NCBI GenBank assembly: GCA_022496805.1
Contig: CM040094.1
Span: forward strand, 19,305,501-19,369,500
Reading direction: 5' to 3'
From: Pohlia nutans
Lineage: Eukaryota > Streptophyta > Bryopsida > Bryales > Mniaceae
DNA: 64,000 bases
A program made the position numbers and the translations under genes. Positions 1-11,240 of the stretch are shown here, in pieces (the stretch's first letter is position 1; each line of letters starts with the position of its first letter). The notes below the pieces were generated by a model. The model saw only the letters and a program-made list of their open reading frames with translations. It did no database searches and was not told the DNA's origin.

Positions 1-2
1 GT

Positions 3-1906
3 ATGGCTGCGGCCGAACCCGCTCTCGGAATTCCCGACGTCCCAACCGATGCTCACCTCTTCAACATCCAACCCGAATGGCTCACCTCGGTATCCGATTA
101 CCTTCGGACAAGGACATTTCCATCAGACTGGAGTACCGAGCGCAAGAACAGGGTAGCGTACCGAGCTCTCCCTTTTCAAATAATCGATGGTACACTGTAT
201 AGACAGAGCAAAGATTTTACGTTACAAAAATGCATCTCGGGCGCACAAATCCAACTGGTGTTACGAGAACTCCACAAAGGTAATTCCGGTGGCCACTTCT
301 GTATTGAGATTACCACCAGAAAAATCCTGGATGCTAGGTACTGGTCGCCGACACTTCACAAAGACACAATGGAGTTTTGTCGCAGCTGCGTCGAATGCCA
401 ACGAGTCGATAGCCTAACTGAGGCTGTTACCGGTAAGTTACTTACCATACTACCGATGGAACCATTTATGAAATGGGGTCTTGATTTTGTAGGCCCACTT
501 AAACGAACACCTTCCGGCCATCGGTACATCTTGGTAGCTACCGATTACGCTACTAAGTGGGTGGAGGTAGTCGCCCTACGGGATAACACCGCCCGGGACA
601 CGGCTAAATTTTTGTACGAACATATTCTTACCCGGTTTGGCTGCTCTTTACATTTTGTTAGTGACTAGGGAGTCCATTTCAACAACCAAGTCATCCACGA
701 CCTTATGGAGCATTTTCTTCTCCGTCACACGACTTCCACCACGTATTACCCTCAAGGGAATGGCCAGGCCGAATCAACAAACAAAGTGATCGTTCAACTC
801 CTCCAAAAACTGGTCAACGCGAACCAAATGGATTCGGATCGGCAACTACCGACGGTTCTCTTTGCCTACCGGACTGCGTTCAAGATCAAAACTGGACACA
901 CGCCGTTCCAGCTACTCTACGGCATCATTCTACTTATGCCTACCGAGTATTTGGTACCAATGAAGCCGACGCACCAGGATCCGACCCCCCAGCGAGTTTT
1001 GGCAGCCCGCACCACGGATTTGGAGCGCTTGGACGAATCCCCATACCGAGCTCTTGACAACCAAGGCATCAGTCAATGGAACCGCACCCGATGGGCAAAC
1101 ACCACCAAAGTCACCTATAAGTTCCGAATAGGCGACTCCGTGCTGTGGTACCCAAAAGGTGCCAACATCCACCCTGGTAAGCTCCGACATGAGTGGTTCG
1201 GCCCTTACCGAGTCCAATACCCTCTTCCAAATAACATTGTGTTGCATTAGGAGAAATCTGTAGTCACAAAGGGGCCTTCGGCTTTGGCACATGCTGAAAA
1301 ATTTAGGCCAAACCATGCACTTTACAAGAGGGCACCAATGGTGCCACCGTGGCTGCCAGCAGCGAAGTTCCATGGGTCGCGCCAATCGACGCTGCCAACA
1401 GTGCCGACACTGCCAACACTGCGGCTTCCGACGCTGTCAGCGGGCAGCGACTGCACCAATGGGTTTATATAGGAAATGGTGCTTGGGCAGCCGGTTCACC
1501 TAACACGGGCAAGCTTAGAGGGCCCCTTTCGGACCCCATTTTTCTCCTAATGTTCGTAGTAGTGGACAAATTTTATCCGAACTCGATTATTGTCAACATC
1601 AACAAATTCAAGCCCTATCGATTCCTCAACAACAACCAACTACAGCAGGCTGCCCAAACGGCACCCGAAAAAGGAGAAATCCTCTTTCAGCCTGATATCA
1701 ACAAAGACAACAAGGACGCACCCACTGCTACAGTCTCCATAAATTTCCTAGCACCGGTAACCTACTCGACTACCGATTACATCCCGGTTACCGCGTCCAA
1801 CGTACCGGATCGAACCGACGGACCCACCCTACCACCAAACCAAATGACAGCATCGGAAGACCCGAACCAAATCCCGACCCCATCGACAAAAGGATTCACA
1901 CGGTAG
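3..1906 (+). pseudogene. Ty3/gypsy pol remnant: integrase and C-terminal tail
   Basis: This is the 3' end of a gypsy polyprotein that begins left of the window; the frame is open from base 3. Visible in order are a zinc-binding HHCC region (H of ELHKGN, H of GGHF, then CRSC and CVEC spacing, about residues 90-135), the catalytic core with D in WGLDFVGPL, D in VATDYATKWVEV and E in GNGQAEST, and the usual GPYRV tail motif near base 1200. The integrase inserts cDNA into the host chromosome. Base 666-668 is a TAG exactly where the family has Gln in the SDQG motif. A 308-bp insert (1245-1552) splits the tail; the frame resumes at 1553 (VDKFYPNS..KPYRFL) and meets another TAG at 1904-1906. Gag, protease and RT lie outside. 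The assignment is secure; this copy is not functional. Confidence 0.9.
1245..1552. mobile_element. MITE-like 308-bp insertion with inverted ends
   Basis: The ends are perfect 12-bp inverted repeats, CATTAGGAGAAA at 1245 and TTTCTCCTAATG ending at 1552. A second matching block, AAAGGGGCC and its complement, lies about 24 bases inside each end, so the imperfect inverted repeat is about 32 bp. Deleting exactly 308 bp rejoins the gypsy reading frame on both sides. The flanks TTG and TTC could be a mutated 3-bp target duplication, but this is not clear. There is no coding capacity; the interior has a short GCCGACACTGCCAACACTG-type tandem motif. The superfamily is not assignable by eye. Confidence 0.7.
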
Positions 1907-2392
1907 ACACCCCCGGGCCTACCACCTGCATCGGCAAAACCGACACCAACACCGAGCCGCCCCAACTTAGTGCTGGTAAAACTAAACCCTAACCCGCCGC
2001 CACCCACGGACCACGTGTCACACTGTGAGTGGATGTCCACTGCAGCCCCCTTACACTTAACACTGCCGTTTAGCATTCATTTGCAATTCAATGTTGCCTC
2101 CTCTCCCCTCCCTATTTATCTTTCCACCATGTACTCCTTTCTTTCACCGATACTCTCTCCAACTCGGTTAACACTACGTCTCCGCCCACCGTCTCCTCCT
2201 CCATCTCCTCTTCCTTCTCCGAGAGCATAGTTACCGGTAGTAGCAACTTGTAGAGAGTTCCGAGTTGGCAAAGAAAGGCGACCGAGGCGAATAGCGCGGA
2301 ATAGATTTGGTTCATTTTCCTCTAGTCGGATAGGCTCTTTTCCTCCCCCCAGAGCACGTAGACACAGGCCGCTTTGTGTTCTTTTTTGCAGG
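1907..2392 (+). promoter_or_regulatory. Leader of the downstream retroelement ORF: TATA-like box and splice acceptor
   Basis: Between the pol stop and the next ORF lies a pyrimidine-rich leader. A TATA-like TATTTAT is at 2113-2119, followed by CT-rich sequence. A strong splice acceptor (T-run then GCAG, AG at 2390-2391) sits two bases before the ATG at 2393. Plant retroelements with a third ORF often express it from a spliced or separate transcript, which fits this layout. The promoter call is inference; the acceptor is clearly seen. Confidence 0.4.
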
Positions 2393-4315
2393 ATGGCACG
2401 ACAGAAGCACACCGACTAGCAGCGCGACACCAACGACATTCCGACCAGCGGTACGTGGACGACCATCACCCCGGTACCGATGAACCAGATGGCGCGTTGG
2501 CGCGACTACGCCTCAAACCGACCCTTCGAACTCGACTGGATCCGCCAGATGGGACTACGCGAGTATATTTTCTTGCCGTGGATGGTCAACAAAGTCCGAG
2601 GCGACCTCATCGAACGCTTCATCAACACGGCCACTAACACTACCGGTGATATGATCACCGATCAAGTTCACGGAACACCATACACGATTACCGAGGCCGT
2701 CATCACCGAGGTCCTGAAACTGCCATCTGGTTCGACGAACATGGTCAACCCGAATCCCGACTTAGCCGAGTACGACTACATTACCGGATTCGAGGATTCA
2801 TTTGAGCAACATGCCACCAAGCACGATGGATGGAACATCAGCAAAGGTCCGGAGGAGCTCCGTGCCCGGAAGTACGGCATCCTGCAGGGGCTGTATTTCA
2901 AGAGGAAGCAAACATACTGCTCCCACATCTGTCTGTTCATGCTTCTCACCCTGGATGAACTCGCCACAAACGGCACCGGATCATGGAACTGATGCCGAAT
3001 GATGATGCAGAACTTGACACACGAAGTCAACCTCCTCCAGAACGGCAAATCCAATCAATGTCACTCCGCCGAGGTCTGGGACATGCTGCTGCGACATTTC
3101 ATCCCTCGGTACGACCACTTACCGAGGAACCCCAGCCGGCCAGCCACCGCCACAACTGCCGCGACAGCAACTCAGGCACCCCTCTCCAACCCACGACGCC
3201 ATTCTCTACCGAATACAACACTTCCGCCATCGGTACCCACCGCACCATTTACCGGACCAGGAACACGCACTCAGGCCCGCACGCAACCTGACCCGGCTCT
3301 ATCAACGGCAAAGCGGAAGCCCCATACATCGATATGCATGGACATCGACTTGACACTTCAAGAATTCGGAAGAACCGCAGTTCGACGAACGCGGAGATTG
3401 CTAACCCAGCCTACGGAAGATTCAGCTTCGGCACGGAGCACGCCAGCTCCAAACTTATCGACACCAAGGACTCCACCATTGGTACCCTCGCATGTGTCCC
3501 GGTCCTTTGATTTAGAAGTACTACCAAACCCGCCACAACCACCAACTCCATCAACAACGACAACCCCGAACCCGACGGCGCCTTTACCAGCATCGGTAAC
3601 GATCCCACCAACTTCAACACGGCCGCCTACGGTAACGACCGCACTTCCGACTGCGACTACCGGACTGCAAACTACCGGACTACAAACCACACCGGTTGTG
3701 TCCTTCCCTCCTACAACACCTTGTGTCCAAACGATGCGATTACCTTCCAGCGCCGAAATGGAGCAAATTTCGGCAGCACCACGTACCATGGAACAGAATA
3801 TTGCCAGCCTCCGAGATAGCGCTGGCATCCTCGTCATTCACATGCACACCCTTGCACATCAACTCCAACCGCTCATCGCCGACCAGACTGTCCGACCACG
3901 GACCACCGACCTCCAAGCTTCGGTAACCACATTGCAAGAGCAGATTACCGCGCTTTAACAACAACTGACCGAGACGACAACCGAACTGCGGCAAGCACAA
4001 ACGGACGTAGCCCGGATCCGCGCCAACCGCAACCGATACCAACAAGAATACCAATCTGCAGCCGAAGAATCCCGACAACAACGAACCGACATCACCATGC
4101 TGACCGAAGAACGTGATCAGGATCAGACGCTAATCGCGAACAACAACACTTTGATTGCAGCCCTTCGAAAGCAGCTAGAGGAGCAAGACTAACGAATTCA
4201 AGAGCTCTCCATGAAGATGGCAACAGTCACTACCGACATCACCTAGTCCCGCGAAGAATTTGGCGGCTATGCGTTCGCCTTAGCCAAAATTTCTCTTGAT
4301 TCTTTGGCAAGTTGA
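2393..4315 (+). pseudogene. Extra retroelement ORF downstream of pol, five in-frame stops
   Basis: One reading frame of 640 codons runs from the ATG at 2393 to a TGA at 4313-4315. It is broken only by TAG 2417, TGA 2990, TAA 3956, TAA 4190 and TAG 4244. Each could arise from a Gln or Arg codon by one C-to-T change. The N-terminal part has the motif QMGLREYIFLPW; the middle is Pro/Thr-rich low complexity; the last ~150 codons are Gln/Glu-rich and look like a coiled coil. Position after pol in the same orientation is that of an env-like or accessory ORF of gypsy elements, but I see no signal peptide or membrane anchor. The protein encoded at 21966-24545 shares the same motif and layout. Function unknown. 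Confidence 0.6.
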
Positions 4316-6580
4316 CTATTTTTTGTACTATTTGGATCTTAAAAATAGTTTATTATGATTTTTGAAAGAAATGAACAATTGGTTTATATCAAGTTTCATT
4401 CTTAATTTGAAAATTGACACCTCAAAGATGATTTTCCAGAATGAGTAGAATCAAATAATGGAAACTATACCATCTCATCGTTCATGTTATGTTAATTTAT
4501 TCCAATATTTTTAATTTTTTTTGTTAACTCGGGATTTTTAATTGAAATTCAAGAGAATATCTTCCAAAAATGATTAAAAATAATAAATATAGAAAATGAT
4601 AAATCCAACCGTATAGATGTGATCTTTACAATGATATTTACTAGGTTTCTTTGTTCATCAACTCCATTTTTGGTTTTGATTAAGCATTTTATAACGATTC
4701 TTTGAAAAGAATGATGAATCTGAACGTTAAAGGGTTAAATCAAAATTTCTTATATACTCTATTGATTAACCAATGGAGTTAGATTTTGTCACTCTTGAAT
4801 GTTCATTCTAGACTTCTACCAGTTTTATGGGGGCCTGTTCTCAAGTATACCATTATACAAAAAAAATTCAAAGATGAGCTTCTAACTTGAAGTTCATGTT
4901 TCTATACTAGTGATTGTAAAGTTGTTAGGAATGACACAAAGATAATGATGATAAAAGTGAGTTGCATAATATAATGCTTTTAGTCTTATGCAAAGAATTG
5001 TAACCATAGTGATAATTTTAGGGGATGAAAATGACAAATTTATGAATGTCATCTATTTTTTCATCCATATCAAAAGGTCTATTCATCTCTTATTTAGTAA
5101 ACGTGCTTGGATTCGACAATCACCAACTTATAGTGATTATGGCATTTTATAACTTAGATCAATGCTATTGGATATCAAATGAGAGCTGTAGTTGTTGATT
5201 TTCTTGTTAATGTAGTTGATTTTTAAATTTCTTCTTCACACACCTATGATTTTAACTTGATTTTTGCCATTGAATGACAGCATAATCTTATGCGAGAGTG
5301 TTCAATCTAGCATAATAAAAGGCGTAGTACCAATTGTTTGTTGTGTTAAACTACCCCATCAAAACTAATGCAACCATTCTTCTCCAAAAAAATATTCATG
5401 GGTGCGGCAAAAAAAATCTCTATATTTTGTCATTGTTGTGCAAATTATTTAGTTTCTATTACACCAAAATGCAAATCTTCATTGTTAAAATTTTAATGTT
5501 TTTAAATACATGAATATATTTTATACTTTATTTTACAAAATTGCACATAAATATTTGAAAAAAGAACTCCTATGTTTAAGGATTATTGGATTGGATTGGA
5601 TTTTTCATTTTTCGTAAATCACAATATTAGATCCAATCCAATTCATGAGTACTACATTAAAAGAAAATGAAACATGCATGTGCAAATATTAACCATGGAT
5701 TTTAAAAATAGTTCTAAAAACTATAAATAGTACACTTGTTCATTATATTCAACTAGGATTTTAAACATATAAATATTACACAAGTTTATTGTATTCAACT
5801 CAAGGTTTTGGATAGTTTCATCAATCATGACATGAGACAAAGAAATTTGAATATGATATTTTGAATTTAACGTTTTGTACTTCCATTTTCATTCATCTCT
5901 ACAAATTTTCATTTTCTTTCCTACTCTTAGATATTTGCATGTTATTTTTTCTATATTATTTTTCTCTTCAATTAATTTTTCATTTCACTCCTGATTTGAT
6001 AATTAAATTTTTTTTAAATTATGTATGATATTTTGGTAACAAAATTGTTCAACATGTTTCTGATGGTTTAACATTGACTATGTTCAATTTTTAATTTGCA
6101 TTGACATTATATTTTGAAAGCTCAAAGTTTCTAAAGTCTAAATTTCAAATATAATTATAATACTTGTTTGAATTGAATTCCATGAATGTAACTCCTAGCT
6201 TCAAAAACAAACGATGTTTGATAGTTGAATTCACTAAGATTTTTCAATGAAAGATTAACTCACCAAAAAAGTCGAATATAGCATGCTGGATCAATGTGTT
6301 CTAAAAGCTATGTTGAAGGTTAGGTATTAAGAAAATTCATCAATAGTTCTTAACTATTTATTTACCATCATTGTCATGATTATCTTTCCATCTTGTCAAT
6401 GTAGGAATGAGAAGCTCAGGGAAGTCACTTAGTGTAAATTTTGGGTATAGATTAGCGAACAAAGGGTATTTAATCGGGGGCTATGAAATAATTGGAGTAT
6501 TCTACTATTTATAGTATAGTTAGAATATATGCCATCTATATTCTATGAATATTCTTAGAATATTTTAAAATTAGTTAAAA

Positions 6581-6755
6581 AACACCCTATATTAGTTCTA
6601 GAAATTTATAAATTTTATTCTCAAATGAATAAAAGACACCTTGTATTAGTTCTATAAATTTATAAATTTTATTCTCAAATGAATAAAAGACGCCTTGTAT
6701 TAGTTTTATAAATTTATAAATTTTATTCTCAAATGAATAAAAGACACCCTATATT
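6581..6755. repeat. 54-bp tandem repeat, three copies
   Basis: Three copies of a 54-bp unit containing ATAAATTTATAAATTTTATT and CTCAAATGAATAAAAGAC start near 6591, 6645 and 6699. They differ by only a few bases, so the duplication is relatively young compared with the surrounding DNA. Confidence 0.85.
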
Positions 6756-7654
6756 TTTTCTCTCATAGTTATCTAAATTCTTGAGTCCTTGACAGTGATT
6801 TCCCCAAAGTGAGAAACTATGCAAGAGGCAAAGCAAGAAATGAAAGAGTATGTGAGGTCATGTGTTCACTCAACTAGCTAATGCTTGATCTTTAACCATA
6901 AAACATTGGGGCCTAAAACCATGTGGTTAAACTTTTACAAATCCTTTTGATCTACTTTGATATTTACATGGTCTATTTTTAAATTAATTGTTTTTAAAAC
7001 TATTTTTATTTTTTGAGATGAAATTGCATGTCTTCTATAAGTTATAATGATTCTAGATTCATTTTGTAGAAATTTGAAATTATTGTCAATTTATCTAAAA
7101 TTAGGTAAAAGTGTAAATCATATGCAAATAAGCTTGAATATTTTTTTAAATTCACCATAGATGTACATTGCATTGTAAAATATCACGATGCAAATTGATT
7201 TTCTATGTTATTATGTTATTAAAGTATCAAGAGACTATGATTATAGGATAAAAAATGTAAATCATATACAAATAAGCTTGTATATTACTTAATCATATAT
7301 TCAAATTTTCAAATTTTCAAAAAAATTATAGAAATTCAAATTTGTAAGCAACATCTGATTAGTTGCAATTGACTTCAAAAATGATCAATTTAATCGCTAA
7401 AATCCAAAATTCCAAATCAACTAATGAAGAGGTTGATGTTGCCAAATACACCATATACTCAACTTTTGTTATCCATGGCATTGTTCTTTATATTAGCATG
7501 AATATTCAAATGATTTCACCATAAAATATCATACCAAATGTAAATGTTCTCAATTCTTTTTCAAATCTATCAATCTATCATATGATTAAGCAATAACATA
7601 TATGCTTTGGGATTTATCATAATGGAATTCATTAGATAAGAGGCACTTATCCGA

Positions 7655-7770
7655 CCAAAAATCATACCAAACTATTTTTAAGATCCAAACAGTACAAAGA
7701 ATAGTCAACTTGCACAAGAACCAAGAGAAATATTGATACATGAATACAAAAGAACCAAGAGAAATTTTGG
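7655..7770 (-). repeat. Inverted partial copy of the 3' end of the 2393-4315 ORF
   Basis: The minus strand here matches plus-strand 4284-4364 at roughly 85% by eye. It includes the shared strings GCAAGTTGACTATT and GGATCTTAAAAATAGTTT and the words CCAAAATTTCTCTTG. The copy has an extra duplication of about 35 bp containing TTTCTCTTGGTTCTT. It covers the last codons of the retroelement ORF and the sequence just after it, so it is a second, oppositely oriented fragment of the same element family. Confidence 0.75.
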
Positions 7771-8639
7771 TAGATGAATACTGTCTAATTCGGATGGAAT
7801 TAAAACACTTGTAAATAATCTCTTCATTGTGCAATAATTGAACGCATGCGCATTAAAGGGTTAGTGTATCCTTGATATACAAAGCAATCTATATCTAATG
7901 TTAATTAACATCCATAACATATGAATCAAGTTTGTAAAAAATAGTAGTTACTTGATCAAAATAAAATATTCATTCTAAAGCAAGACCCTTCATTAAAAAG
8001 CATTGTATGTTGTTATTATTACTTCTCAAACTTTTAATGTTAGTGCACTTCATCAATTTTCAAAAATTAAAGGTTTCCCAACAAGTCAATGATACTTACC
8101 ACCTTTCTTTAAAATTCGAATTCTAAAATTAACAAACTAATTCAACTCCAAATATCATTATAATAGTCCAAGTTCAACCTTTCTTGCATTTATTTCTGAA
8201 TCGGGTTCAAAATTCAAATTGAAAAAATAACTTTTTAATCATTTTCATTAGAAAGAAATTGAATTTTAGCATTATCTGCACAATAAATATTGCATATTGC
8301 AATTACATTGCCTAAAAATTCATCTATAAAACTTAATGAAATTACAATTATATAAAATTTCTTTTATTTTTTTGAACTAATAAAATCATATACATGAAAA
8401 AATCATTTTCTTATGTATAGAAATTTAAAAAGGAATTCCTATTATTTACTGTTAGAAATGAAGGATGCATTGTAATAGAAACATTGCATAATTATTGTGA
8501 AAATTGAACATATATACAAAATTTGAATTATAACTACATTATAAGAAGTGGAGATTTAGGTACACACCTCCTCTCTTATGCCGTTTCTAGAATTTGAAAA
8601 GTCATCCTAATCATGTATTATTCATCACATTGATTTATA

Positions 8640-9500
8640 TATAAAAAAAAATACGAAATAGAAATTGGATATTAGAATTATTTTTAATAACCCAAGGCAA
8701 AGCCTATTTGTGCGTATGCATTGCAAGAAATTAAACTTTTTTACAGTTCTTATAAATTGAAATGAGTTTAATTCTAATACACAAATCCTAAATTTTGAGT
8801 ATTGTGTCAAAATTTCCTTCATAGTTCATTCATGTTATAAACATATGAACAAAACCAAAAGCCAAAATAGAATATTTTAATGATTTTGCGTTATTATATA
8901 TGGATTTCATAATTAATTTAATAACCCATATTTGGCCTATTTGCGTATATGCATGACACTTTTTTAATTTTTTATAGTATTCATAAGTTGGATTAGGTCT
9001 AATTTCAATTTACAAAATGCCAAACTTAGAATATCATAGTCAACTAGCATTTATTTATGTCATAAAATATAAACAAAACCAAATATGTAAGTTAAATATA
9101 ATGAAACTATGTACGATGTATAGGTCTTACAACTATTTTAAGAACCCATGGTATGAATGTGCACATGCATCGTCGTATATATTTTAATTTTTTTCCGATA
9201 CTCATAATTTGAATTGGTTGTAATTATAAGTTTAAAAATGCTAAATTAAAAAAAAGATGTCCACATGGCTTTCATTCATGTCATAGAAATATAATCTAAT
9301 TCAAAGTCTTTATTTGAATCAATTAAATGTAATGACTTTGTGTCGTTATATAGAAATTCTATAATTATTTTAACAACCTATATTTAGCCTATTTGTGCAC
9401 ATGCATGCCATGTTTTTTATTTTTTAAGTCATTCATAAATTGGATTAGGTTTAATTATAATTAAAAAAAAACACTAAATTAAAACACAATACATCCCTAG
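8640..9500. repeat. Diverged tandem repeat, unit about 230 bp
   Basis: Four related blocks start near 8680, 8920, 9140 and 9370. Each has TTTTAATAACCCA-like sequence, then a CCTATTTGTGC/CATGCATG word, a T-run, a CATAA(G/A)TTGGATTAGGT-like stretch and a further A-rich part with ATTCATGT and CATA(A/G)AA. The copies are well diverged, so the array is old. Confidence 0.6.
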
Positions 9501-9545
9501 ACATAGAGTTTTTTTTTTTTTCTTTTTGGCAAATGTTGATGACTA

Positions 9546-9590
9546 TGCACTTTTGGAAATGTACAAACAAAAAGTGCATTGTTTGTACAT
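9546..9590. repeat. Interlocked hairpins
   Basis: TGCACTTTT (9546-9554) pairs with AAAAGTGCA (9570-9578), and ATGTACAAAC (9559-9568) pairs with GTTTGTACAT (9581-9590). The two stems overlap in pseudoknot fashion, so only one can form at a time in DNA. No gene lies next to it. Confidence 0.55.
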
Positions 9591-10499
9591 TTTTTTTATT
9601 GATTAATATAATGTGGAATATAGTAGATTTTTTTTTTCATATTTAAAATTTGCAAGTTTGTACAGCACAAAAAAGCCAACTGTACAATAATGTCAAATCC
9701 AAATTTGGTGTGGGAATCAATTGTCGTCTCAATAATTTTCAGTCTTTTTTTACCTCTGCAGTTGTAAAGGAGATCTACCGGACTTTGTGGATCCTATTAT
9801 AATTTCATGGATGAAAGTTGAGAATTTGAAATTCTTCAATGCAATTGGCGCCATATCCTTCCCGCCTAATTGTCTATAAGGCTTGATGTGCGGTTGAAAA
9901 GATTCTTTTTTCATTACTTCTTGTGTTTGTGCAATTGCGTGTTCATGTGCGTGTGTGTATGCACTTCCGTGTTTCTGAGCCTCTATAGCTCAAGTTTTTT
10001 TTCTTGTTTCTCTTTGTGTTTTTGCATCACTCTGTTTTTAGCCTCCATGTTTATGCGACTGTTGCTCAAGGTCAAGGAGTTCTTTTCGAAGGTGCCAAAC
10101 CCTCAACTTCTTTTGATAAGATATTGCTAACTTCCTAAATATGCATTGAAAGGTCAAGGTTTATTTTTTGGAATTCATTACTGCATTTCAAGGTTACGAC
10201 GCATGACATTCGTAGAATCACCACCAGGTGCGACCGGTGCAAGTTTTGACTTGTGAATGGGATGCAAGTTTTGATTTGTGAATAGGATGCAAGTTTTGAT
10301 TTGTTCTATTCATAAGATTTCATTTTAATGTAGGTGCATTGATGATTGATGAAGTTAATTTCAATTCTGCAATCCAATTGTGTTGTTGCTTCATTTTTTA
10401 AATCGGTAGTGCGTATGCAAGGGTTTCCGATATTATCGCCGCAAATTTCGGAATAGTTAAATAGCAATGCTATTCCACTATGAAAAGTCAATTGTCATA

Positions 10500-11240
10500 G
10501 AAGTTTGAATCTTGTCATTTAGTTCCAATCGAGCTGAAATGGACAAATCCATGAAAATTCAACTCGAATCGAGTTGAACGGACACTCTTGCCATTCAACT
10601 CAGATGAACGGACGCTCTTACCATTCAACTCGAGTCGAGTTGAATGGACGCATCATGAAAAGTCGAATGAAATGACATTCAACTCGAGTCGAGTTGAATG
10701 AACGCACGATGAAAAGTCAAATGAAATGACATTCAACTCGAATCGAGTTGAATGTACGCATTATGAAAAATCAAATGAAATGACATTCAACTCGAATCGA
10801 GTTGAATGAACACACCTATGAAAATTCAAATGACGGTTTGAATCTCGCCATTCAACTCGAATCAAATTAATCTCAACAGACACTCTTGCCATTCAACTCG
10901 AATCGAGTTGAATGGACGCACTTATGAAAAGTCAAATGAAATGTCACCCAACTCAACGCATCATGAAATTAAAGTCAAATGAAGTAAATGACGGTTTGAA
11001 ATTTGCCCATTCAACTGGAATCGAGCTAAACGGACGCATCTCGAAAAAGTAAAATGGAGTAAACGAGAGTTTGAATTTTGCCATTCAACTCGAATCGAGC
11101 TAAATAAACGCTCTTACCATTCAACTCGTATCAAGTTGAACATGACGCACCAATGAAAAATTAATCTCAATCGTAGGAGAAGACAATTTAAGTCTTATCA
11201 TTTAACTCGATTCAAGTTAAATGGTGGTTGCAAGGGTTGC
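10500..11240. repeat. 54-bp palindrome-containing satellite
   Basis: Units carry the self-complementary core CAACTCGA(A/G)TCGAGTTG followed by AATG.ACGCA..ATGAAAA.TC and AAATGAAATGA. Clean copies start at about 10622, 10676, 10730 and 10784, a 54-bp period; flanking units to about 11240 are degenerate and mixed with TTTGAAT(C/T) segments. A further core occurs at 11516-11535. There is no coding evidence. Confidence 0.8.

Larger units (their letters stand above)
4316..9860. other. AT-rich intergenic DNA, no recognisable gene
   Basis: About 5.5 kb of strongly AT-rich sequence follows the retroelement. The open frames in it are short and low in complexity. Stretches that do show structure (an inverted copy at 7655-7770, a 54-bp tandem repeat near 6590, diverged 230-bp repeats after 8640, and a hairpin at 9546) are listed separately. 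I see no LTR, transposase remnant or RNA gene. Confidence 0.6.

Noticed and set aside
9870..10130. 86-codon Cys/Phe/Val-rich frame
   Set aside because: Composed of TG/TC-rich low-complexity DNA with no start context, splice sites or domain.
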